This document shows, in pieces, positions 9,197 to 16,386 of a DNA stretch of 64,000 nt. A program made the position numbers and the translations under genes. The notes below the pieces were generated by a model, which was not told the DNA's origin, did no database searches, and saw nothing but the letters and a program-made list of their open reading frames with translations. The DNA is from Cacconaster sp033811195 (GTDB lineage Bacteria; Bacteroidota; Bacteroidia; Bacteroidales; UBA932), in assembly GCA_033811195.1 (NCBI GenBank), contig JAPXOZ010000010.1:1-64000 (forward strand). The letters are read 5' to 3'. How positions within the stretch are numbered: the first letter of the stretch is position 1; each line of letters opens with the position of its first letter.

Positions 9197-9294
9197 TTTT
9201 TATTATCAATAATAAGCAACTTTGTACAATTTCTTTCATTTTAATATTCTATATCTCTCTTTTAAATAAAACCGTTTCTTATAAACGAAAGGCT

Positions 9295-9328
9295 TTTGAT
9301 GGAAAACCTGAAATATTTCTTACATTTG
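9295..9328 (+). promoter_or_regulatory. Promoter of polA, box four bases from the ATG
   Basis: TTTG at 9295-9298 and TACATTTG at 9321-9328, spacer 22 bases. The -7 box ends four bases before the polA ATG at 9333, so transcription should begin at or next to the start codon (see findings). Confidence 0.55.
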
Positions 9329-9332
9329 TAGG

Positions 9333-11990
9333 ATGAAACGGGATGAAAGACTTGGAAAGCTCTTCCTTATTGATGGACACTCACTGATATTCAGAATGTA
9401 TTACGCATTTCTGAGAAGGCCGATGATTAACACCAAAGGTCGTGACACTTCAATCCTGTTTGGCTTCACCAAATATCTTCTGGAACTTGTTTCCAGAGAA
9501 AAACCCACCCACATTGCAGTTGCCTTCGACCCTCCCACAGAGACGTTCAGGCACAAAGTCTATCCCGAATATAAAGCCAACCGAAGTGAAACTCCCGAAC
9601 TTATACGCAGTTCGCTCGAACCGCTCATCGGTCTGCTGGAGGCAATGGAGATTCCGGTACTGATAACTCCGGGTTACGAAGCTGACGACGTAATTTCCAC
9701 AATTGCCGTAAGGGGTGCATCAAAAGGCTATGATGTCTACATGGTCACACCCGACAAGGATTTTGGACAAGTTATATCTGACCATATTTGGCAATACAAA
9801 CCGGGAAGGTCAGGTAACGAAAACGAAATTATCGGCAAGAAAGAGATTTGTTCCAAATATGGTATAAGCGATCCTCGACAGGTAATTGACATTTTGACCA
9901 TCTGGGGGGACTCTTCCGACAACATCAAGGGCGTTTATGGCATAGGTGAAGTGGGGGCTAAGAAACTTATCTCTCAATATGGCTCAATCGAAAACATTCT
10001 CGAGCATATTGATGAACTCCCTCCAAGACAGCAAAAAGGATTTGAAGAATCTGCGGAGCACCTCCCTATGAGCAAATTTCTGGTGACCATCAAGACCGAT
10101 GTGGATGTGGAAGTAAATGAAGAGGATTTGCGCTGGAGTGCCTGTTTTAATGAACAAGTGAGGAAGCTTTTCAACGAATACGAATTCAATTCCCTAAAAT
10201 CGTTGTTGACAGACGACACCTGCAACCACGAGACTCATAAGACACCGACTATTTCATTTAAGGAGGTCTCCCCTGAAGAGTTTGAAAAGCGTATCTCAAG
10301 CAAGGTATCTATAAGGTCGAATAAGCGCATTATCTTCAGTGATGGCGAGTGCTGCAGTACTATTCCGCCGGAAAGCCCTATTGTTCAACGTATTCTAAGC
10401 AACCCTAAAATAGAAAAGATAGGATTCAATCTCAAGGGCACAATGCTGACTCTCTTAGAGCACGGCTTCACTATCGAAGGAGACCTTTATGATATCGAAC
10501 TGATGCACTACTTGCTAAACCCTGAGAGAACCCATAAGCTGGAAATTCTAGTACAGAGTTACCTAAATGTATCTCTTGATCCTCCCCTCTCCTCTCCTAC
10601 ACAGCATGAACAGCCGACATTAGATCTATTCTCTGCTTCAGAGGCAGAAGATACAGGAAATAAGGTGCTTGATTTGGAAGCAGAGAGGCGTTTTATGCGT
10701 GAAGCAGTCGCAGTATGGCAGCTCTATGAGAAAATCTCCAAAGAAATGGAGGAGGAATCGCTCTGGGATCTCTACAAGCGTATTGATATGCCTCTGATGG
10801 AGGTTCTGGCTCACATGGAGTACAACGGAGTTAAAATTAACACCGAGCAACTGCAGGATTATAGTAAAGAGCTCTCTTTGGAGCTTGCTACGATAGAGGA
10901 AGAAGCTCGCGCTCTTGCAGATGAGCCTGAACTAAATGTCGCTTCTCCTAAACAGGTAGGAGTAGTGATTTTTGAAAAATTGGATCTCAATCCCAGGGCA
11001 AAGAAGAGCAAGAATGACAACTGGCCTACCGATGAAGAGACTCTTGTAGCCCTTGCACACAAGCACCCGTTCGTGAACAAAGTGCTCGAATACCGCTCCC
11101 TTCGAAAGTTGATATCAACTTATCTTGATCCGCTCCCATCTCTGGTCAATCCGGATACAGGACGTATACACACCACATTTAACCAGGCCCTCACAGCCAC
11201 AGGACGTCTCAGCAGCGCAAGACCTAATCTACAAAACATTCCAATCAGGACAGAGCGCGGGCAAAAGATCCGCATGGCCTTTATTCCATCTACTACTGAC
11301 GGATATATCCTTTCTGCAGATTACTCGCAAATAGAACTGCGAATCATGGCCGAACTTAGTGGCGATAAGAGACTAATCGAAAGTTTTCTTCACGGAAACG
11401 ACATACATACCGCTACTGCCGCCGCTATTTTTCATATTTCACCTGAAGAGGTGACAAAGGAACATCGTAGACAAGCCAAAGTTGCCAATTTTGGCATCAT
11501 TTACGGCATCTCCTCATTCGGACTTTCCCAAAGACTAGGAATTCCACGTAATGAGGCGAAAAATTTCATTACCAAATATTTCAATACTTACCCGGGAGTA
11601 CGAAGCTATATGGACAAATGCATTGCCGATGCTCGCGAAAAAGGCTATGTCTCCACCATTTTCGGCCGCAGGCGTTATCTGCCGGATATTGCTTCACGCA
11701 ATCATGTAGTCAGGGGGCTTGCTGAGAGAAATGCTATCAACACACCTGTACAAGGTAGTGCAGCCGACATCATCAAGCTCTCTATGATAAATGTTTTCCG
11801 CAGGATGAAGGCAGAAGGTCTAAAAAGCAAAATGGTGCTCCAGGTGCATGACGAACTGGTATTTGATGTTATCCCTTCGGAGCTGAACCGGCTCTGCGAC
11901 ATAGTGAAACAAGAGATGGAAAGTGTGATACAACTCTCCATTCCATTGACAACAGAATGCAGTTATGGCAAAAATTGGCTCGAAGCATAG
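9333..11990 (+). CDS. polA: DNA polymerase I
   Basis: 885 residues. Residues 1-280 form the 5'-3' flap exonuclease (FLIDGHSLIFRMYYAF, ADDVISTIA, TPDKDFGQ, GDSSDNIKG). A middle region of about 300-470 has the place of the proofreading exonuclease, but its acidic motifs are not recognisable. The rest is the polymerase: DYSQIELRIM with D663, RRQAKVANFGIIYG (O helix) and QVHDELVFD. It fills gaps and removes RNA primers in replication and repair. The next gene, an ECF sigma factor, starts 26 bases before the polA stop. Proofreading activity looks lost, which is inference from missing motifs. Confidence 0.95.
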   Translation: MKRDERLGKLFLIDGHSLIFRMYYAFLRRPMINTKGRDTSILFGFTKYLLELVSREKPTHIAVAFDPPTETFRHKVYPEYKANRSETPELIRSSLEPLIGLLEAMEIPVLITPGYEADDVISTIAVRGASKGYDVYMVTPDKDFGQVISDHIWQYKPGRSGNENEIIGKKEICSKYGISDPRQVIDILTIWGDSSDNIKGVYGIGEVGAKKLISQYGSIENILEHIDELPPRQQKGFEESAEHLPMSKFLVTIKTDVDVEVNEEDLRWSACFNEQVRKLFNEYEFNSLKSLLTDDTCNHETHKTPTISFKEVSPEEFEKRISSKVSIRSNKRIIFSDGECCSTIPPESPIVQRILSNPKIEKIGFNLKGTMLTLLEHGFTIEGDLYDIELMHYLLNPERTHKLEILVQSYLNVSLDPPLSSPTQHEQPTLDLFSASEAEDTGNKVLDLEAERRFMREAVAVWQLYEKISKEMEEESLWDLYKRIDMPLMEVLAHMEYNGVKINTEQLQDYSKELSLELATIEEEARALADEPELNVASPKQVGVVIFEKLDLNPRAKKSKNDNWPTDEETLVALAHKHPFVNKVLEYRSLRKLISTYLDPLPSLVNPDTGRIHTTFNQALTATGRLSSARPNLQNIPIRTERGQKIRMAFIPSTTDGYILSADYSQIELRIMAELSGDKRLIESFLHGNDIHTATAAAIFHISPEEVTKEHRRQAKVANFGIIYGISSFGLSQRLGIPRNEAKNFITKYFNTYPGVRSYMDKCIADAREKGYVSTIFGRRRYLPDIASRNHVVRGLAERNAINTPVQGSAADIIKLSMINVFRRMKAEGLKSKMVLQVHDELVFDVIPSELNRLCDIVKQEMESVIQLSIPLTTECSYGKNWLEA

Positions 11991-12528
11991 TAGTGATGAT
12001 TGTAATCTGGTAATTGCAGCTCGAAACGGGGACCAGAAGGCATTTACCGCCTTGTTCGATAAATACCGCAGTGCATTACTGGCATTTCTGCTTAAATATG
12101 TATCTATAACGGAAGATGCCGAAGACATCTGCCAAAGAAGTTTCGAGAAGGCATTTATGAATATCAGTAGGTATAATCCCCAGTACGCATTCTCCACCTG
12201 GCTCTACATTATAGCCCAAAATGAGGCTATCGACCATATTCGCAAAGCGCGCAATGCACTCAAATCCGTCTCTATAAGCGGAGGTGAGGCTGACTTGAGA
12301 GATACCTCTGCAACATATAGTCCTGAAGAAATAATTATACTAAAACAGGACATGGATCATTTTACATCCCGTATCCTCGACCTGCCGGAAAAATACCGCG
12401 AAGTGGCTATATTGAGATTCCTACGAGATTACGCCTATGAAGAGATTGCAAACGAACTTCAGATTACCTTGGGTGCGGTCAAAACCAGAATTAATCGTGC
12501 CAAAAAGATTTTGAGGGAAACTATTTAG
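11965..12528 (+). CDS. RNA polymerase ECF-type sigma-70 factor
   Basis: 187 residues. Region 2 is clear (FTALFDKYRSALLAFLLKYV, EDICQRSFEKAF, FSTWLYIIAQNEAIDHIRK), and region 4 has an HTH (YEEIANELQITLGAVKTRI). It directs RNA polymerase to a specific promoter set. The ATG at 11965 lies inside the end of polA; this start keeps a complete region 2. No anti-sigma gene is adjacent: rsmG follows after four bases. The regulon is unknown. Confidence 0.88.
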   Translation: MAKIGSKHSSDDCNLVIAARNGDQKAFTALFDKYRSALLAFLLKYVSITEDAEDICQRSFEKAFMNISRYNPQYAFSTWLYIIAQNEAIDHIRKARNALKSVSISGGEADLRDTSATYSPEEIIILKQDMDHFTSRILDLPEKYREVAILRFLRDYAYEEIANELQITLGAVKTRINRAKKILRETI

Positions 12529-12532
12529 AAGA

Positions 12533-13150
12533 ATGGATAAGATATTTCGATATTTTCCTGATCTGACACCACTTCAGAAGGAGAGGTTTGCAGCACTCGA
12601 AGGTATATATCTGGAATGGAATTCCAAGATAAATGTCATTTCCAGAAAGGACATCGGATCATTTATAACTCATCATGTTTTGCACAGTCTGGCTATCGGC
12701 AAGGCTGTATCATTTGCTCCCGATCAATCCATTCTCGATCTCGGTACCGGAGGAGGATTTCCCGGCATTCCGCTTGCCATTCTCTTACCGAAGACAAAGT
12801 TTACGCTTTGCGATTCTATAGGAAAGAAGATCAGAGTAGCCAAAAGTGTGGTACAATCACTTGGTCTGGAGAACGTCAGATGTATTAATCGCAGGGCGGA
12901 AAACATAGGCGAAAGTTTCGACTATGTGGTATCACGTGCCGTGGCAAGCCTTAGGGAACTTTACCCCTGGGTCAGGGATTCCTACCGCAAATCAATTATC
13001 TGCCTTAAAGGCGGCGACCTGCAGGAGGAAATAAGGGAATTTCAGAAAGTCTGTCGCATTAGAGAAGAGCGGATCATTGTCATAGATATCGCCTCATTTT
13101 TCGAAGAAGCCTATTTTATTGAAAAAAAGATTGTTATAATCTCCCGATAA
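12533..13150 (+). CDS. rsmG: 16S rRNA (guanine527-N7)-methyltransferase
   Basis: 205 residues, usual length for RsmG/GidB. The SAM-binding motif ILDLGTGGGFPGIPLAIL is at about 67-84, followed by CDSIGKKIRVAK and the family motif YVVSRAVASL. It methylates G527 of 16S rRNA in the decoding region. It follows the sigma factor by four bases and ends just before the rpmH promoter. Confidence 0.92.
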   Translation: MDKIFRYFPDLTPLQKERFAALEGIYLEWNSKINVISRKDIGSFITHHVLHSLAIGKAVSFAPDQSILDLGTGGGFPGIPLAILLPKTKFTLCDSIGKKIRVAKSVVQSLGLENVRCINRRAENIGESFDYVVSRAVASLRELYPWVRDSYRKSIICLKGGDLQEEIREFQKVCRIREERIIVIDIASFFEEAYFIEKKIVIISR

Positions 13151-13151
13151 A

Positions 13152-13182
13152 TTTGTATTTTTAAACAAAAACATTACCTTTG
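13152..13182 (+). promoter_or_regulatory. Full consensus promoter of rpmH
   Basis: TTTG (13152-13155), 19 bases, TACCTTTG (13175-13182). Leader of about 30 bases to the ATG at 13219, AT-rich with no Shine-Dalgarno, as is usual for strong Bacteroidota promoters. Confidence 0.8.
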
Positions 13183-13218
13183 CACTCCCAATTTCGATAA
13201 ATAATAAAATAATAAATA

Positions 13219-13371
13219 ATGAAACGTACATTTCAACCCTCACAGCGAAAAAGACGCAACAAACACGGATTTCGTGAGCGCATGTCTACTCCGAACGGAC
13301 GCCGTATACTGGCAGCACGCCGTCGTCGTGGACGCAAGAAACTTTCCGTATCGTCAGAGGAACTCTGGTAG
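13219..13371 (+). CDS. rpmH: Large ribosomal subunit protein bL34
   Basis: 50 residues: it opens MKRTFQPSQRKRRNKHGFR and continues with MSTPNGRRILAARRRRGRKK, then a short acidic tail SVSSEELW. The first 45 residues are textbook bL34, a very basic protein that packs against 23S rRNA. The tail is a little longer than in many bacteria. It has its own strong promoter and terminator. Confidence 0.96.
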   Translation: MKRTFQPSQRKRRNKHGFRERMSTPNGRRILAARRRRGRKKLSVSSEELW

Positions 13372-13400
13372 CATTTGAAATACGGTTTAAAAAGAGATAT

Positions 13401-13426
13401 AGACTGACTGAGGTCGGTCTATTTTT
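13401..13426 (+). terminator. Terminator of rpmH
   Basis: 8-bp stem AGACTGAC/GTCGGTCT with one G-U pair and loop TGAG, then ATTTTT. Confidence 0.75.
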
Positions 13427-13446
13427 CATTATGAAGATTGGTTTTA

Positions 13447-14499
13447 ATGGAGCACATGTCACACAGATACGAATTTGACCAGCTGTTGGAACTCTATTCT
13501 GCCGAACTGGAGCAACTTCGTGCACTCGCACTGGCAGAGCGTGAGGCCCGCTATAGCCGAACCATCTTATTCAACCGCAACTTCCACATTGAGCCAAGCA
13601 ATGTCTGCATCCACAAATGCAAGTTCTGCTCCTACAGACGCGACAGCGAGGAGCAGCCTGGGGCATGGAGCATGGATCTCGACCGGATTAGAGAATATTG
13701 TCTGCAAAAATACAATAAGGGTATAACCGAAGTGCACATCGTAGGTAGTGTGCACCCGGAGAAGGATTTCAACTACTATAGGTCTATTATCTCAATGGTA
13801 AGAGAACTAATGCCACAAGAGGTAGCAATAAAGGCCTACTCTGCTGTAGAAATTGATAATATGTGCATCTCTTCAGGGCTCAGTATTGAGCAGGCACTGA
13901 CACAACTCAAAGAGGCCGGACTCAACGCTCTTCCGGGAGGCGGAGCTGAGATCTTTGATAATTCGGTCAGAGAGCAAATATGCCCCGACAAGACCTCTGC
14001 AGAGCGTTATCTGGAGATTCACCGTATCGCTCACAGATTGGGGATCTCTACTAACTGCACGATGCTCTTCGGCCACATCGAGAGTAGGGAGCACAGGATT
14101 GCTCATATGCTGGCACTACGCGAACTTCAGGATAACACCGGCGGATTCAGTGCATTCATACCCCTAAAATACTCTTGCGCCAACAATTCCCTTTCGGAAA
14201 TTGGAGAAGTCTCACAGGAGGAAGTTTTGCGCACGATTGCCATTTCGCGCCTTGCGCTGGATAACATTCCCCATATAAAAGCCTATTGGCCGATGCTCGG
14301 CAAAAAAAACAGCATACTTGCAATGGAGTATGGTGCCGACGATATGGACGGCACGATAGAGAACAGTACCAAAATCTACAGTATGGCGGGCGCAGAAGAA
14401 CAGCAGCCTGTACTTGCAGTGGATGAGCTCAGAGAACTCGCACTCTCTTCCGGATTCCACATTGAAGAAAGAGACAGTTTTTACAGAATTATTTCTTAA
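13447..14499 (+). CDS. mqnE: Aminofutalosine synthase, radical SAM
   Basis: 350 residues. CIHKCKFC (C54, C58, C61) is the CX3CX2C cluster-binding motif of radical SAM enzymes. LPGGGAEIFD, CTMLFGHIES, a GGFSAFIPL stretch and MEYGADDMDGT fit MqnE better than MqnC. It adds the adenosyl radical to the enol-ether substrate to give aminofutalosine, an early step of futalosine-dependent menaquinone synthesis. I chose the ATG at 13447 over an upstream TTG; the ATG at 13456 is also possible. The other mqn genes are not in the window. The ubiX gene at 23.9 kb may serve a later decarboxylation. Confidence 0.87.
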   Translation: MEHMSHRYEFDQLLELYSAELEQLRALALAEREARYSRTILFNRNFHIEPSNVCIHKCKFCSYRRDSEEQPGAWSMDLDRIREYCLQKYNKGITEVHIVGSVHPEKDFNYYRSIISMVRELMPQEVAIKAYSAVEIDNMCISSGLSIEQALTQLKEAGLNALPGGGAEIFDNSVREQICPDKTSAERYLEIHRIAHRLGISTNCTMLFGHIESREHRIAHMLALRELQDNTGGFSAFIPLKYSCANNSLSEIGEVSQEEVLRTIAISRLALDNIPHIKAYWPMLGKKNSILAMEYGADDMDGTIENSTKIYSMAGAEEQQPVLAVDELRELALSSGFHIEERDSFYRIIS

Positions 14500-14508
14500 C
14501 TTCGCAAA

Positions 14509-15297
14509 ATGAAAATCAATTGGATTGCACGTAATATTTTGCTAGCTATCGGCATTTTTGCCGCCGTTATCATCATAGTGTTCAGCTCGCTTAACATCAT
14601 CACACGACATAATAGGGAGCTGACTGTTCCTGATTTTACAAATATGTCCCTTGAGGATGCCCATAATCTTGCGGAAAAGCGCGATGTACGTCTTGAAGTC
14701 ACTGATTCGGTATTCGTCAAACGCATTGGTAGAGGGTTTATCTATTCACAAAATCCGGTTGCCGGCAGTAAAGTAAAGAAAGGTCGTCGTATTCTGATCA
14801 CCATCAATGCCATAAATCCCCAGATGGTGGAAATGCCCTCTCTTGTGGGTTTTTCTCTTAGACAGGCTTATACCGAACTCACCTCTAAAGGACTCAGCAT
14901 CGGATCGCTCATATATGTCGAAGACATCGCTACCAATAATGTGCTGGAACAGCGTTACCAAGGCAAACCAGTCGCTCCTAAGACGCTTTTAGAAAGCGAA
15001 AGTGAGATTGACCTCCTGCTTGGGCTCAATCCTGAGGATTCCCAGACCTATATACCACATCTTACGGGTTATACATATCAAGTTGCAAAGGATTACATCA
15101 TAGACAACTCTCTCAATGTGGGTCTTGTAAGATTTGATGAGACCGTCTCCAGTTATTCCGACTCCCTTGACGCGGTGGTTTACAGCCAGTCTCCGGCATT
15201 CTCTGAATCACTTCCTTTTGTTTGTGGCACTAAAGTGAGCATCTACCTTACAAAAGACCAGTCAAAATTGGCGGTTAAAAAAGAAAGAAATGAGTGA
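14509..15297 (+). CDS. Membrane-anchored PASTA-domain protein
   Basis: 262 residues: a short cytoplasmic tail, one membrane helix (about 8-30) and three tandem PASTA domains outside (about 38-105, 106-175, 178-255), seen as repeated PDF/MPSLVGFSLRQAY/IPHLTGYTYQVA starts. PASTA domains bind muropeptides or beta-lactams in Ser/Thr kinases and PBPs, but here there is no kinase or transpeptidase part. It lies between mqnE and a pseudouridine synthase, overlapping the latter by eight bases. A cell-wall or division role is plausible but unproved. Confidence 0.85.
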   Translation: MKINWIARNILLAIGIFAAVIIIVFSSLNIITRHNRELTVPDFTNMSLEDAHNLAEKRDVRLEVTDSVFVKRIGRGFIYSQNPVAGSKVKKGRRILITINAINPQMVEMPSLVGFSLRQAYTELTSKGLSIGSLIYVEDIATNNVLEQRYQGKPVAPKTLLESESEIDLLLGLNPEDSQTYIPHLTGYTYQVAKDYIIDNSLNVGLVRFDETVSSYSDSLDAVVYSQSPAFSESLPFVCGTKVSIYLTKDQSKLAVKKERNE

Positions 15298-16348
15298 CCT
15301 GCCGACTGATCCCGATTTACTCCAGGATGAAGAGCAGGAGATGTTTGAGCACTACCGCTTTGAGGCGGAGAAAGGCCTGACACCGCTGCGTGTAGACAAA
15401 TTTATAACTAACCGTATGGAGCAGACCTCCCGGCATCGTATCCAATTGGCAATCAATGCTGGGTATGTGCTGGTGAATGATTGTATTGTCAAGGCCAATT
15501 ACAAAGTCAAACCGCTGGATGTAGTCACCATAATGATGCCCTATCAGAGGCGCGGATTTGAAGTGCTTCCCGAACCTATTCCACTGGATATTCTCTATGA
15601 AGATAAAGACCTGATTGTAATAAATAAACCCTCGGGAATGGTAGTCCATCCCGGTCGCGGTCACGCAAGCAGTACTCTGGTTAATGCACTGGCCTATCAC
15701 CTGGATATTTCCCCCAATGTTGATCAAAGCGATGAAAGAATGGGAGTGTTGGTTCATCGCATTGACAAAGAGACATCCGGACTACTTGTAGTAGCTAAGA
15801 ATGAGGAGGCGCAATTCCATCTGTCAAAACAGTTTTTTGACCGTACGGTACAGCGAAAATATGTAGCAATTGTATGGGGCAACGTTCAACAAGATAGTGG
15901 CACAATAGAAGGAAATGTAGGAAGAGATCCCAATGACAGACTTAAATTCAAAGTATTTTCCGATGATGACCAGGGAAAGCCCTCAATTACCCATTATAAA
16001 GTGATTGAACGCTTCGGATATGTAACAATGTTAGAGTGTATTCTAGAGACAGGACGTACGCATCAAATACGCGTCCACATGAACCATATCGGCCATCCTC
16101 TCTTCAATGATGAGCGCTATGGCGGTGACAGGATTTTAAAAGGTACTGTCTATAACAAATACAAACAGTTTATCGATAATTGTTTTGCCCTATTGCCACG
16201 TCAGGCACTTCATGCAAAAACACTGGGATTTGTGCATCCACGCACAGGCAGAAATATGCTGTTCGACTCCCCTATTCCTTCAGATATGATAGCTCTGATC
16301 GAAAAATGGCGCAAATACGCAGGAGTTCGCGAACTCGAAGAGGATTAG
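15290..16348 (+). CDS. rluD: RluA-family rRNA pseudouridine synthase (RluD-like)
   Basis: 352 residues. An N-terminal S4 RNA-binding domain (about 28-85, LRVDKFITNRM) is followed by the catalytic domain with HRIDKETSGLLVVAKN, whose D159 is the nucleophile, and ETGRTHQIRVHMNHIGHPL. It converts uridines to pseudouridine, in RluD those of helix 69 of 23S rRNA. Which RluA subgroup it belongs to is not certain. The eight-base overlap with the PASTA gene suggests coupled translation. Confidence 0.88.
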   Translation: MSDLPTDPDLLQDEEQEMFEHYRFEAEKGLTPLRVDKFITNRMEQTSRHRIQLAINAGYVLVNDCIVKANYKVKPLDVVTIMMPYQRRGFEVLPEPIPLDILYEDKDLIVINKPSGMVVHPGRGHASSTLVNALAYHLDISPNVDQSDERMGVLVHRIDKETSGLLVVAKNEEAQFHLSKQFFDRTVQRKYVAIVWGNVQQDSGTIEGNVGRDPNDRLKFKVFSDDDQGKPSITHYKVIERFGYVTMLECILETGRTHQIRVHMNHIGHPLFNDERYGGDRILKGTVYNKYKQFIDNCFALLPRQALHAKTLGFVHPRTGRNMLFDSPIPSDMIALIEKWRKYAGVRELEED

Positions 16349-16386
16349 TTATATATAAATCAGGAATGTCCGACAACTTTTAATAG

